Assembly (NCBI GenBank): GCA_029582165.1
Contig: CM055890.1
Span: 11,694,787-11,758,786 of the forward strand
Direction: 5' to 3'
From: Portulaca oleracea
Taxonomy: Eukaryota; Streptophyta; Magnoliopsida; Caryophyllales; Portulacaceae
Length of the DNA stretch: 64,000 bases
In this document: positions 1-12,211 of the stretch, piece after piece
Numbering within the stretch: position 1 is the first letter of the stretch
Layout: every line of letters begins with the position of its first letter
Made by a program: the position numbers and the translations under genes
The notes under the pieces: model-generated
Seen by the model: only the letters and a program-made list of their open reading frames with translations
What the model was told of the DNA's origin: nothing
The model's database searches: none

Positions 1-344
1 GTGATTTCTTGAGTTCCTCTCTCTTTTAGTTTGTAGTTTTTGTTTCGGGAAACATTCTATGTTTCCCGAAACATTCACATATACCAAATACATACAACTT
101 AGATTGAGATTCGTCTCGATCGGGTCGATCTTGCAATCGGGTTCCTGGAGTGCTGCGTGGACTTTTCAGTAGAGGGTTTCAACATTGGAATCAGGAAGGT
201 CAACCTTTTCTTCAGCCGGAATTAGCGATCAAGTATAATTACTAAAGCCTCTGCAATTATTGTGATTAATTGTTTATAACTGTTATGAATATTCCGCCAA
301 TTAATCTGTATCTGTTTAGGAAATAGATAACCTAAAACCTAACA
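1..344 (-). mobile_element. Partial LTR-like end, family unknown
   Basis: The sequence up to 344 ends in CCTAACA. From 345 on it resembles the start of the Tat leader/gag boundary seen in element D near 60915-60935. The break therefore looks like the terminus of another LTR element (TG...CA type on the minus strand) inserted at the start of C's gag and running out of the window. No coding region is visible here. The family cannot be assigned, and the second target-site copy would lie outside the window, so this is tentative. Confidence 0.3.
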
Positions 345-829
345 CTGTGGATCTATGGTAGCTGCAGAATTTCTCATCACCCGATAATCCCTTTATTGTT
401 GGCTCAGGCCTTGATCTTGACACTAGACAAATGAAGAGAAACCCATCCCAATGCATGCATGTCCTAAATGACCTATATGGACTTTCTAAAAATGCTTATA
501 TGCTGACTCGAGAGAGACTCACCCAGGACATGGGTTTGAACGTGCTTATTGACCTACATGGGACATCCTAGGATGCAAGACTTCTATATCCCGACTTAAG
601 AAAAAGACTTACCCACGACATGGCTCTATATGTGCTAAAATCTATATAAGACTTCCTAAAATGCAAATGCCTATATGTTGACCCTTAAAGACTAACCTAT
701 GACTCGGACCTACTAGACCACATATGATACCTCCTAACGTGTAAGACACCTATACACTGACTCGGGAAACGACTCAATTGTGACACAGGTTTACGCGTTC
801 TAACTTCTATATGACTCTAGACAACAACG

Positions 830-3200
830 AGAGCATTATAAAGGGCCGGATAAAGTCAAACATAGCGAGTTGACATAAGTTGGAAAGCTTAAATGAGTGT
901 TCCTCAATTCGGATGGGCTTAAACCACAAACCGGCCGTTTCAAGGAGAATACGTCACTTGCACTAACAAACTTGTGTCAACTCAAAATATATTGACTATT
1001 ATGCGGACTAGAATAATGCTCGATACACTGACAACCTATCTTCTAAACTTCTATTTACACACTTTTTTTATGTAAGACTCGACATATTCATTTATTCACT
1101 CATGGAAAGTGAATGTTTGTAAAGGACCGAATAAAGCCATCAAAAGGTGAGTTAAACAGACTTATAAACTCAACTATTAAATCCAACATGGATGGGCTTA
1201 CCAATAGGCCGACCATGGATTTTGTTTTAGACTTAACAATCAAATCTATAAATTTATTTTCTCTAACCTTGAGACTATTACATAGGCTAAAACAACAAAC
1301 ACTGACTTTATTTTATTATTAATCATTTTCTTTGGATCCAAAATAAGAGAATACTGAGAAGGGTCGAATAAAACCATCAAAGGTGAGTTAAAATGAATCG
1401 ATAAACAAGGCCGATTAACCTTTAAAACGGATCGGCCTCACAACCAGGCCGACCATAAAATTTAAGGTTAATTAATCGAGTTTATAAATTCGTTTCTTTT
1501 CGAACCCAATGATTATTAAGCGGACTAAAACAGTATCTCAAAATTTGTTCCGACTCTAACGAAGACACAACAGTCACAAACACAAACACATATTTACACT
1601 TAACAACGACTCAAAACACATGTTAACAAAAATCTAAGAAAGACTTAAACACGTATTAAGAAACCTAAGAAAGACTCAAAGCATGTGTTAACAAAACCCT
1701 AACAAAGATTTAAACACATGCAAAGACTCGACAAACTCGAACACCTAATACAAACTCGACAAACTCAAACTCGTGGCACACGAACACATACACATGCACA
1801 TGCACAAACACATACACATACACATACACATGCACACGCACATACACATACACATACACATGCACACACACAAACACATGCACAAACACATACACATGCA
1901 CAAACAAATACACATACACATGCACCTACACATGCACAAACACATACACATGCACATGCACATACACAGGCACAAACACATGCACAGGCACAGACACAGA
2001 CACAGACACAGGCACACACACATGCACATATTTACACATAGTCTACAACACACTTTATCTACCTTACAGACCTAACTCTATATGGACCCTAAGGACAGCT
2101 GATCATTATAAAGGGCCGAATAAAGCCAAGCATGGCGAATCAAGACTGAATAAGGAATCACGAGTCACTGTTTCTCAATTCGGATGGGCCCCATCCACAG
2201 GCCGGCCGTTTTAAGGAGAATCTGTAACTCGGAAAATTTATCAGTCCAACTCAAGCCATACTGACTATTACGCGGGCTAGAATAACGATCAACAGGACAG
2301 ACAACCTAACGTCTTTCTATTTTATTTTTATTTTAATCTATTTATTTGGGAAAATGGATATCGTAAAGGACTGGATAAAACCAACGACGGGTGAGTTATA
2401 ATTAATTTATGGATTTAATTAATAAATCCAACATTGTTGGGCCTAACCACGGGCCGACCATGAGTGTAATGGATCCAAAAATTAACTCGATAAATTAAAT
2501 TACTCGAACCTGGTGATTATTATGTAGTCTAAGACTTTTCCCATTTTTTTTGTTGGACTTTTAAGCAGGTTTATTGGACCTAAGGTCCATTAATCATTAC
2601 AAGAGGTCGAATATAGTCAAGCATGGCGAATCAAGCCTAAGTCAAGGAGCACAACTCAGTGCTTCTCAATTGGGATGCGCCCTATCCACAGGCCGACCCT
2701 TTCAAGGAGAATCCATAATTTGGGCTACCGACTCAGACTTAATTCGAGCCATGTAGACTGCCATGCGGACTAAAATAATGATTAACAGGACCGACGACCG
2801 TCCTTTCTATTCCGTTTTTCTATTTAATTACCGGAAAGCAAGTATCATAAAAGACTGAATAAAAATAACGGGCGAGTTATAATTGATTTATGGACTTAGT
2901 TGCCAAATCTGATATGGTTGGGTCTAACCACGGGCCGGCCATAAGTGTGATAGATTCGATAATTATCTCGATAAATTAATTTGCTCTAGCCCATTGATTA
3001 TTATGCAGTCTAAGATTTTACCCACTAGCTTTGTTTTGACTTTTAACCAGGTTTATTGGACCTTCGTTAAGAAAATGTCATAAAGGGCCATATAGAATCA
3101 TCAAAGGCGAGTTGAGTTTACTTTATGGAGCAAGATAATTAACCCTTATAGATAAATGGCCCAACCACTAGGTCAACCATAATTTTTGAGGTTAATTAAC
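830..3200. repeat. Degenerate tandem array, about 240-250 bp period (C leader)
   Basis: A module beginning near (C)ATTATAAAGGGCCGAATAAAG and ending near GACTATTATGCGGACTAGAA recurs with starts at about 836, 1116, 1352, 2104, 2355, 2593, 2840 and 3068, mostly 230-280 bp apart. Alternate modules resemble each other more, so the higher-order unit may be about 490 bp. The homologous leader of D has three modules (about 61102, 61353, 62175). Confidence 0.7.
1765..2036. repeat. (CACATA/CACATG/CACAAA)n microsatellite
   Basis: About 270 bp of hexamer repeats with a core of CACAY and GCACA variants lies within the C leader. It replaces part of the 240-bp module array. Long His/Thr or Cys/Val reading frames on both strands here are only a consequence of the repeat. 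Confidence 0.95.
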
Positions 3201-3299
3201 TTAGTTGGTAAACATGACTCTTCTCAGCCCAATGACTACTATGTGGACTAGAACAACATTCCTAAACTTGAGTTGACTCTTTACAAAGAATTTAAACAT

Positions 3300-4384
3300 T
3301 GACAGCCTAAAACATATAGTTGTTTGCGTACCGCAAGTGTACGGGTCAGTGTAGTAATAAAAATATCGTTCTCTCTCAGGGATTTGCGTTCAACCACGCA
3401 CTGAACTAGTTCGCCACAAAGAATGCTAGGTCGATCCAAGGGTTGTGGTAAGGTTTTCTAAACTAAACTAGGAAAACAAGAATTTTTAGGGTTTAATAAA
3501 ATAATTAAAAGTGTTCAGGGGAGTCCACTCTAGTCAATCAATCAAATTATCAACAATACCGGTGCAGGTAACAATATAATTCGGGGTCTATAATTTTTCT
3601 AGGCCTTATTACTTGGATCTTTCGATCCTAGGTGAGTTACAGTGATTAAACTAAACATTATTTCTAACTATTTAGCCTAGTCAAAGATAAAAACTGATTA
3701 TAGATTGACCCTAGGCAAGAATCATTATGTCTAACTATTTTCTAAACCTATTCAATCTACGCATTCCAATTCAAGACTCAAACTGTCATTCTGTTGTCGA
3801 GAATCTAAAACCAGGTAAAGACTCAAACTGTCGTTCTATTGCTAAATTATCATGACATACATTACACGGAGATTAAACGAATAAAAAGGATAACCTAACA
3901 CCAAGACTTTATTCAAATTCAATCAATAGACATCGAGTTTATCCCCCAAACAAAGGAAATTAGCTACTCATATGCTTAAAGTAAACATCGCAAAATCTAA
4001 TTAAAAACAAGAAAGCATGAAAGAAGAATAGAAATAAACCGTGTTCGAATTAGCAGAATCGATCTCTTCGTGACACCCGAATCGATCTCTTTCGTGTTCT
4101 TTGATCACTAACAATAATCTAATCTAATAACAATGTTTTTGGAATTAGCTGTAAAGAAATTAATCTAAGTCTACGCTAAAGGCTCCCTAAAAATTGCTCC
4201 GAAAACTAATGCTAAAAACTGATGAAAAAGTGATGCTTTAAACGGCAAAAATCAACCCCCTTTTATAGGGCCGGATTAGGGCATAAAACGCGGCTTGCAT
4301 TTTAGAAACGCTGGCTGCGTTTTGCCCAAACGGTGAAGGTTCTCCGTGTCTGGGCGCTGGCTGCGCCTCAAAAACGCGGCATGC
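3300..4384 (-). repeat. Element B 3' LTR, first piece
   Basis: It matches 42434-43510 closely, including the GCGTACCGCAAGTGTACGGG segment near the LTR edge. It is cut at 4384 by element A1, and the LTR resumes at 23911. The end carries the B-type inverted repeats (AAACGC...GCGTTT) from about 4289. Confidence 0.9.
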
Positions 4385-5805
4385 TGATAAGTGCTTCTTG
4401 TATATATGAGAACTTGGTTGTTTTGATGAGAATTTGGGAAATATTTGACATGATTATATTATTTTATGCCCAAATTTCCCATATTACGCTTGGTTTGGAG
4501 TTTGGTGCGTTTTGTAGGGAATTTATGAAGAATCAATGTAAACCGAGCCAAAAATCAAGTGTAGATCCAAGTTATGAGCTTAAAGGACCAAGAAGTGAGA
4601 AGTTGGATCACCCAAGGCCAAATAGTGGCCTAGAGTACTCCTAGGCCTGAGATAGCAGCGACACGGGTGCCCAAAGCAGGGGCACGGGTCGTGTCTATGA
4701 CCATAATATGTGGAAATTGTTGCAGTGAAGCGACACGGGTAGTGCCTGGGAGGCACGGTCCGTGTCACCCCTGGCGTGGTCCGTGTCGCCTGCGTCTTTT
4801 CATTTCCGGCGGTTACAAGTTGCAATTTTCCTATATCATTGTGGATTCCGGCTGTTTTTGGGGGCAATCATCATTCTACCATCTTCCATTCAATAACCTA
4901 ACCCTAATCCATATCCTTCATCATCCATATTCCATCCACCATTGAGGATTGAGAGAAGATTGAAGATCGAAGAGCAATTCCAATACACTTTGAAGTGGAG
5001 CAAAAGTCCTCCATTGTTGATTTCTAGCAAGATTGTTCTTCCCTTTGGTTTAATTCTCATTCTCTCATAGATTTTTATATGCTTTCTAGATTAGATTTCA
5101 ATTGCTTTGTTGTTTCAAACATGAGTAGTGAGTAGTTCTTTTTAGTTTCGGGGATGAACCTTTGAAGTTGCTAGATGAATTGACTTTGTTGGATTAAATT
5201 ATCATGAATTTAGTTTGTTTCAATCTATTTGGCCTTTGAATTGAATTGATATTGCTTTTGCTTGATCACCAATTGCATGTAAATAGGTCATTGAATGAAG
5301 TACCGAAAGGAGAAGCTTGATTTCCCGAAACCTAGGCTAAACTAATTAAAAATTGTCTAGAAATAGAAGTTTTTAATTAGGGTTCTTGTGATGATTAGAT
5401 TTTTAACCTTGATTAAATCAAATTAACCATGAAAGTAGGTGTTTGGTTAGTCTTGGCCATTCGCTCTAGTGACAAAATCTCATTGCGAAGTATTCTATGA
5501 AATTATCGAACCTTGATTGTGCAAATTAATGAAATGAGTGCTTAATCCACATCGTTGATTCGACACTGGACTTAGGTATTGTCCCTTGAACGTCTTTTTG
5601 TATTGATTAATTCAGACAAGTTTGTGTGAATATTAGTTTGTTTAGACCTTGATTGTGGTTAGAATTAGAATTAGTTGCATCAAACAAAAACACGATCGAC
5701 TTAGGAATCAACTAGGAGGCTAGTTTGGTGCGTTGAAAGGAAAAGGCCCTGTGGGAACGACCTTGATGCATGCTACAATTTCACCCGTGCACTTGCGGCT
5801 TATGA
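4385..5805 (+). repeat. Element A1 5' LTR
   Basis: It starts TGATAAGTGCTTCTTG and ends CTTGCGGCTTATGA, where the 3' LTR has the expected ...TTATCA. A cluster of CACGGGT/CACGGTCCGTG inverted repeats lies at 4660-4785. It is about 30 bp longer than the 3' LTR, which has lost about 68 bp between short direct repeats near 22660 but gained an extra CACGG unit. Confidence 0.95.
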
Positions 5806-5811
5806 AGTTTT

Positions 5812-5829
5812 TGACGCCGTTGCCGGGGA
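5812..5829 (+). other. Element A1 primer binding site (tRNA-Asp type)
   Basis: TGACGCCGTTGCCGGGGA follows the LTR after a 6-nt spacer. It matches the complement of the 3' end of plant tRNA-Asp (TGGCGCCGTTGCCGGGGA) at 17 of 18 positions. Confidence 0.9.
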
Positions 5830-5943
5830 CTTTGTCCCTAGCCAGCCATTGAACGAATACCCTAAGGTTGCCTAAGTCATTTATTTTCTGTTTTGATTTT
5901 CCTTGGTGTTTTGGTTTTGTCTTGCCAGGTTTACTCTACGTGC

Positions 5944-6927
5944 ATGCAAAAAGCTCCACTCTTTGAGTTTGATCCTCAAATCGAAAGAACCTTTTGCTCC
6001 TGACGGAAGAAGCAAAAGTTAGAGCACGCCCGGAGCAGACAAGAAGAAAACTCCAAGCGAAAGAACGCCATGTCTGGTGGCGGCGGTGGCGGTGGCGGTG
6101 GCGGTGGCGACGGCGACGGCCACGGCGAGCCTAGAGTCACCCTTGGCTCATATGTGATGCCCAATGTCACAAATCAACCCTCCGCCATAAATCCTCCAAG
6201 AGTGGTCGCTGATGATTTCGACCTTAGGAGTTCACTCATCAATTTGGTGAAGGCCAACCCATTCCATGGCCTTCCCAATGAAGATTCCAACTGCCACCTT
6301 CGCCTATTCAACCAAGCATGTGAGACCTTTAAGGCAAATGGTGCAACGCCCGATGCAATCAAGCTGCGATTAATTCCCTTCTCACTTGAAGGGAAGGCTT
6401 GGGAATGGTTGGACTCTCTTCCATCAAGCTCCGCCATCAGCACTTCTGCCCAACTTGCTAGCGTATTCTTGGCGAAGTACTTTCCTCCTAGCAAGTTGAC
6501 CAGCCTCCGGAATCAAATTTCAACATTTGTCCAAGAGCCGAATGAGTCCCTCTATGAAGCATGGGAGAGGTTCAAGGACCTCTTGTGTCAATGCCCCCAC
6601 CATGGATTCGAACCATGGGTCCCAATACAAGCCTTCTACAACGGGGCGAACGATAACTTGAGGGTCAACATCTTGGTGGCGGCGGGAGGCAATATCATGT
6701 CCAAAACAGTGGCGGAACATCAAACTTTGATTGAGGAGATGGCGATTAATAGCTACCAGTGGTCAAAGCCCCGTTCCAAGAGGACGGGAGGTAAGTATGA
6801 TGTTGATGCTATTTCTTTGTTGAATGCTAAGATGGATGCCATGACTAAGAAGATGGATTTTTTGAATGTGAATGCATCCCCTCCCCAACCATGTGCGTCG
6901 TGTCAATCATATGAGCATGAGACCTTG
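5944..6927 (+). pseudogene. gag: A1 gag, 5' part (interrupted)
   Basis: This encodes the Athila capsid/nucleocapsid precursor, which coats and packages the element RNA in cytoplasmic particles. The frame can be followed from an ATG at 5944, with one in-frame TGA at 6001, through an ATG at 6070 used by the long open stretch. A run of glycines (about residues 4-14 from 6070) precedes a typical retrotransposon gag domain: FHGLPNED, WLDSLPS, FLAKYFPP, SLYEAWERFKDLLCQCPHHG, FYNG. A CCHC zinc knuckle begins CASCQSYEHE at about 6890, and the chromovirus F insertion falls inside it, before the last Cys. The frame resumes at 13342. The gene is not functional as it stands. Confidence 0.93.
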
Positions 6928-8052
6928 TGATGGAGGTCCTCCATCTGAAGATCAAAGTCCAAAACCAGCAGCAGCAACGACCTCAGCAACACCAACTCGA
7001 AGGCCATCACCAACAGCATCAAACAGTGACTTCCAGGAGTGTTTCATGATGGTCCATCAGGTCATGAGGTCATCCAGCAGCAACAACATCAGCATCAACA
7101 ACAGCCAGCCAGTGAGGTTATTTCTCAATTCCATATCTTTGGATTGAGGTCCTCACCCATGTTTGAAGACTTCACTGTAGAGCTGATGAGGACATTCCAG
7201 CTCAGTGGAGTTATCTGCCAGTTTTGAGGTCCTCTTTGAAGACATCATTTCTGGACTGTTGAGGATATTCCTGTTTTAGGAGGTGATACTGCATTGAGGT
7301 CCTCTACGAAGATTCACTTCCAAGCTGTTGAGGCCATTTCCAGCTTGTGAGGTGATATAACCGTTTGTAATAAAGAAAACGCGTTTGTTAGAGTTTATTT
7401 CATTTTATTTTGATATTATCCAGTTTGTAATGAGGCTTAATTAGTTTCCTAAGTTAGTTAAGTAGCTTAATACATAATTAGTGAGTTTCTTGAGCAAGGG
7501 GAAACTCTTAATCCTCTAGCTTAACCCTTGCTTTATATACTTTGTAATCGGCAGCTTGTGAGGATCATCTATCAGTGAATTTAATAGCATTTTGAGTGCC
7601 TTGATTGAGCCTCTTGTTTGTGAGTGACGTTAAAGTCTCATTTTGGTTAATTCTACTACAGTAGCAAGGATTTGGCAATCCTTGTGGTGGGTGTAGAGCT
7701 TGATAATCTCGATGGTGGTGTGCCTGTATCTATTGAGGTCATCCAGTCCATTGCCCTTGAAGTTCTAACTGTGGTGGGCCTGTATCAGCTCGAGCCTCAA
7801 GACTATCTTCGGTTACTGTTTGTTTGTAAGTTTGTCCATCCGATCATAATTTCAACATCATCCATTTCATCTATTTGTGCTTTGGTGTTTGTGCTCTGTT
7901 TTTGAGGAGGTTATAGTTGTTTCTCTATGTTGAGGACTGTTTTGGGTGAATTTGTGTTTGATTCTATATTGTGAGACCAGATTGTGTGTATTATGTGTTA
8001 ATGTGGTGTACTGTGAGGTCAATACTCTGATCTTAGGACCTTGCATACATCA
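6928..8052 (+). repeat. Element F 5' LTR
   Basis: It starts TGATGGAGGTCC and ends ACATCA, with the same length as the 3' LTR and scattered substitutions. It contains about three degenerate units of roughly 80-95 bp built on GAGGTCCTC...GAAGAC...GCTGTTGAGG between 7145 and 7350. A 77-residue open frame at 7672-7905 recurs in the 3' LTR only because the LTRs are copies. Confidence 0.95.
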
Positions 8053-8056
8053 TAAT

Positions 8057-8068
8057 TAGTATCACAGC
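8057..8068 (+). other. Element F primer binding site (tRNA-iMet type)
   Basis: TAGTATCACAGC lies 4 nt after the LTR and matches TGGTATCAGAGC, the usual chromovirus primer site, at 10 of 12 positions. Confidence 0.75.
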
Positions 8069-8118
8069 TGAGTAACGTCTTGGAGCAAGTTCTGTTTGAG
8101 TTATTTGTGCATTTCATA

Positions 8119-9240
8119 ATGTCGGGTTGTAGTAAAACACCTCAGGAAGTAGCAGAACAAGCCTTGAGGGAGAAGGAGGAAATGGAAGGGAGAATGAAAA
8201 TTATGAGTGAATAGTTGCAATATTATATGAGGTTGCACAGGAGAGAGATCAATAGAGAGACTGATGTGGAGTCTGAAGAAGAAGAAGAGGAGAACCCTTT
8301 TAGTGAATCTGGAAGGGGAGGAGGAAGACCTAGGTATCACAGAAGAAGGAGGTATATAAGGAGATCACCTAGGAGTAGTGTTAGTGAATCCAGGAGTAGG
8401 AGTGAGAGGGAAGAAAGGAGGGAAAATAGAAGAGTTGAGAAATTGGATTTCAAAATAGTTTATTACATAATATGGAGGAGAGTTGGATCCTGATGTATTT
8501 TTGGATTAGTTGCAAACAGTGGAGAGAGTGTTTAATTTGAGGGAGTTGTCTGATGAGAACAAGGTGAAGTTGGTTGCATTGAAACTTAGGAAATATGCAT
8601 CTACATGGTGGAACAACTTGCAAAGAAGGAGAGAAGAAATCAATGAACCTAAAGTCAGTACATGGGTTGAAATGAGGCAGAAGCTCAAGGAGAAATTCCT
8701 ACCTGAAAGTTACATGAAGGAGAATTATTTCAAGCTTCAACACTTGGTCCATGGTAGCAAATCTGTTGAGGAGTATACCAAGGAGTTTGAGAATCTACTA
8801 TGGAAATGTAACATGAAGGAGAATGAAATTCAGACCTATGTGAGGTATCTTGCAGGACTGAATGATAATATCAAAAACATTGTTGAGCTTCAGGTGTACC
8901 ATTCACTTGATGAGCTGAGTTCTTTGGCTCATAAGGTGGAACAGCAGAAGAAGACCCAAAGGAAGGAGTATGGAAGCAAGTATCCAGCCAAAACCTATCC
9001 TCAAACCAAATCAGACCATTACCACAAATCCTATAACCCACCTCAAAGAACCTATCCATCCCCACAACCACAAACCAGATATCGAGCCCCTAAACCACCT
9101 CAAACACAATCCCAAAATCCCCCACAAAGAACCCCAGTCCCTACCAATCGACCATTCCCTGAGAGGAGATGTTTTAGATGTCAAGGACTTGGACATCTAG
9201 CTTCAGAATGTCCAAACAGAAGAGCAATGACCTTGGCAGA
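8119..9240 (+). pseudogene. gag: F gag
   Basis: This is the chromovirus-type Gag. The start is the ATG at 8119; a TAG stands at 8212, and the frame moves from frame 1 to frame 2 between about 8465 and 8510, after an Arg/Ser-rich stretch (8330-8420). The capsid-like core follows ([37 protein letters not shown]-like). A basic Pro/Gln/Thr-rich linker leads to a CCHC knuckle, [14 protein letters not shown], at about 9172-9213. From 8510 gag is continuous with pol in one frame, as expected for a single gag-pol polyprotein. Confidence 0.9.
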
Positions 9241-12211
9241 ATATCAAGCAGCACTGTTTATTGAACCTGAGTCCGTTGTTGAGGACGAACAGTTTGATGA
9301 ACCTGAAGGAGATCCTGTGTATGATGAAGAGGAAGTTGAGGCCAGACCTGATGATGGTGAAATGTTGGTGATCAGGAGGGTCCTTAGCAGTTCAACAGTT
9401 GATGAGGAAGCTGAGCAGAGGGAGAATATTTTTCACACTCGATGCACTGTTCATGGGAAGATATGTTCCTTGATTATTGATGGAGGCAGTTGTACCAATG
9501 CAGCCTCACAGACTATAGTGCAAAAGCTGAATTTGCAAACCTGTCCTCATCTAGCACCTTACACCATCCAGTGGTTGAGTCAAAGCAGAGGTATCAAAAT
9601 CTCATCCAGATGCCTTGTGAATTTTTTAATTGGTTCTGTTTACAAAGATGAAGTGTGGTGTGATGTTATACCTATGGATGCATGTCATTTATTGTTGGGA
9701 AGACCTTGGTTGTTTGATAGATTTGTTAACCCTGATGGAAGAGCCAATACATATTCCCTTAACCTAAACCACAAAAAAATTGTCCTCGCCCCACTTAAAC
9801 CATCCCAGCTCACAAAAAGAACCCAGAACCTCATTGTTGAACCATCCCTTGATGTGATCTTACCAGCTAAACATCATGAGTTCTGTGAACAGAAGGAGTT
9901 TCTTTTGCTTAACTTCGATGAAGAACTAGCCTCACAAAATGATCCAGCCCCACAAAATAGCAATCCTTTATTCCAACCCATCCTAAACCAGTACATACAT
10001 GTTTTTCCAGAAGAAATGCCATCAGGTTTACCCCCTAAAAGAGACATCCAACATAAAATTGACCTCATCCCAGGATCTGTCTTACCAAACAAACCAGCCT
10101 ATAGAATGACCCCAGCTGAAACCAATGAGATCCAGAGGCAAGTTGATGAGTTGTTGGAGAAAGGAATGATCATAGAGAGCTTGAGCCCTTGTGCAGTGCC
10201 AGCTTTGTTGGTTCCTAAGAAAGATGGAAGTCAGAGGATGTGTATTGATTGTAGAGCCATAAACAAGATCACTATCAAGTATAGATATCCCATCCCAAGA
10301 CTTGAGGATATGCTTGATGAGCTCCATGGCTCAACTGTGTTTTCAAAGATTGATTTGAGGAGTGGTTACTATCAGATCAGAATTTATGAGGGAGATGAGT
10401 GGAAGACAGCCTTAAGACTAAGAGAGGTCTGTATGAGTGGTTAGTCATGCCTTTTGGTTTGACAAATGCACCTTCAACATTTATGAGGCTTATGAACCAA
10501 GTTCTGAAACCTTTGATTGGGAAGTGTGTTGTTGTTTATTTTGGTGACATACTCATTTATAGCAAGTCTGAAGTGGATTATGTGAAACATTTGAGGAGTG
10601 TTATGGAGATCTTGAGTAGAGAGCAATTGTATGGGAACCTCAAGAAGTGTCAATTCTTCACCAGCCATGTTAAATTCCTTGGTTATATTGTGACATCAGA
10701 GGCTATTCAAGTAGATGAAGAGAAGGTTAAAGCCATCAGAGAGTGGCCAGTTCCAACATCAATCCAGCAAATCAAAAGTTTTCATGGTTTAGCATCTTTT
10801 TACAGGAGGTTTGTGAGGAACTTCAGCACTATTTTAGCTCCTATGACTGAGTTAGTGAAGGGGAAGAGCTTTACTTGGACACCAGCTGCACAGAAAGCTT
10901 TTGAGGAGGTCAAGAGACAGTTAACCTCAGCACCAGTTTTGGCATTGCCTTGTTTTGCCAAAGTCTTTGAAGTGGAATGTGATGCCTCAGGCGTGGGAAT
11001 TGGAGCAGTGTTGACTCAAGAAGGCAAACGAGTGGCTTATTTCAGTGAGAAACTCAATGAGGTCAAGAGGAAGTACAGTACATATGATAAGGAGTTCTAT
11101 GCCATCATTAGAGCTTTGCAACATTGGAGGCATTATCTTATTGGAGCTGAATTTATTATGCACAGTGATCATGAGGCCCTCAAATTCATTCAGGGGCAGC
11201 ATAAACTCAACACTAGGCATGCTACTTGGGTGGAGTTCATGCAGCAATTTCATTTTGTGATCCATCATAAATCTGGGAAGCTTAACAAAGGAGCTGATGC
11301 ATTATCCAGGAGGTATTTGTTGTTGCAAGTTTTGGATGCAAGAGTGCTTGGTTTTGAACAGTTGAAAGCTTTGTATGAGAATGATGAAGATTTTGGAGAG
11401 TTGTACCAGAAATGTCAGGGACATCCTCAAAGTCTATACCATATAGACCAGGGATTTCTTTTCAAAGGAGCAAGGTTATGTATTCCAAGGAGCAGTTTTA
11501 GGGAGTTGTTGATCTCTGAAGTTCATGGAGATTGCTTGGCAGGACATTTTGGTATTGAGAAGACCCTTCTTATGCTGAAGGAACATTATTGTTGGCCTAA
11601 AATGAGGAAGGATGTTGAGCATTGGGTCAGGAGGTATGCTACATGTCAGATTGCAAAGAGTCATAGCTTACCAAACAGTCCTTGGGAGGACATCAGTTTA
11701 GACTTCATTGTTGGTCTACCAAGAACTCAAGGAGGAAAAGATTCAAATATGGTAGTTGTGGATAGATTCAGTAAAATGGCTCATTTCATTGCATGCCATA
11801 CCACCTATGATGCTGTGAGGGTGGCTGAATTGTATTTCCAAGAGGTAGTGAGGTTACATGGAGTTCCTAGAAGCTTCATCAGCAAGTCAGGGAGAAGATC
11901 ATCAAGTATTCTGAGCAAGTTTCTACATCAGCAAACAAGCATAGGAGGAAGATGATTTTCAAACCAGGAGATTTAGTGTGGATTCGTCTAAGGAAGGATA
12001 GATTTCTAAGCAAGAGGAAAGGAAAGTTGACACCAAGAGTAGATGGACGTTTTGAAGTGCTAGAGAGGATTGGAGACAATGCTTACAAGTTAGACCTTTC
12101 TGAAGACTATGGAGGCAGTGCTACATTCAACGTTGCAGATTTAAGGCCTTACTTTCCAGAACATGAAGACCTTCCAAGTTTGAGGACAAACTTTCCTCAA
12201 CCTGGGGAGGA
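9241..12211 (+). pseudogene. pol: F pol: protease, RT, RNase H, integrase (broken)
   Basis: The protease has the aspartic triad IIDGGSC at about 9475. RT runs from about 10000 with [23 protein letters not shown] and [14 protein letters not shown] motifs, then shifts frame near 10413. The catalytic box reads YFGDIL (Gly codon 10543-10545) where YFDDIL is expected. RNase H keeps CDAS, YDKEFYAI and HSDHEAL. Integrase has an HHCC region in which the first Cys is Tyr (11635-11637), then a core broken off after RSFIS (about 11880); a deletion joins this to the C-terminal part (FKPGDLVWIRL, FNVADLRPY) in another frame. That last frame continues across 12212 into the 3' LTR as far as 12431. Confidence 0.92.
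12201..12211 (+). other. Element F polypurine tract
   Basis: CCTGGGGAGGA lies directly upstream of the 3' LTR start TGATGG. This is the expected plus-strand priming site. Confidence 0.7.

Larger units (their letters stand above)
345..3299 (-). other. Element C (Tat/Ogre-like) untranslated leader, distal part
   Basis: No open reading frame of substance is present. The stretch aligns with the leader of element D at 60950-62640: both carry the same start (a CATGCATGTCCTAA motif near 450 and 60975) and the same repeated modules (TATAAAGGGCCGAATAAAG type). From about 430 to 830 there are also degenerate units of roughly 110 bp. On the minus strand this is the region between the 5' LTR/primer site (44376 and rightward) and gag, which would lie to the left. 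Element B interrupts it at 3300. Long repeat-bearing leaders are known for Ogre/Tat elements; the assignment rests on that and on the primer site. Confidence 0.7.

Noticed and set aside
1710..2075. Overlapping long frames on both strands (His/Thr-rich, Cys/Val-rich)
   Set aside because: All come from the CACATA/CACATG microsatellite and have no start context or homology.
4333..4945. Open frames of 90-100 codons in the A-family LTRs (also 24006-24842, 29485-30207, 34846-35562)
   Set aside because: They lie in LTRs on both strands, lack shared motifs and shift with indels between LTR copies.
7672..7905. A 77-residue hydrophobic frame conserved at 7672-7905 and 12956-13189
   Set aside because: The two copies are the two LTRs of F, so conservation reflects LTR identity and not selection.
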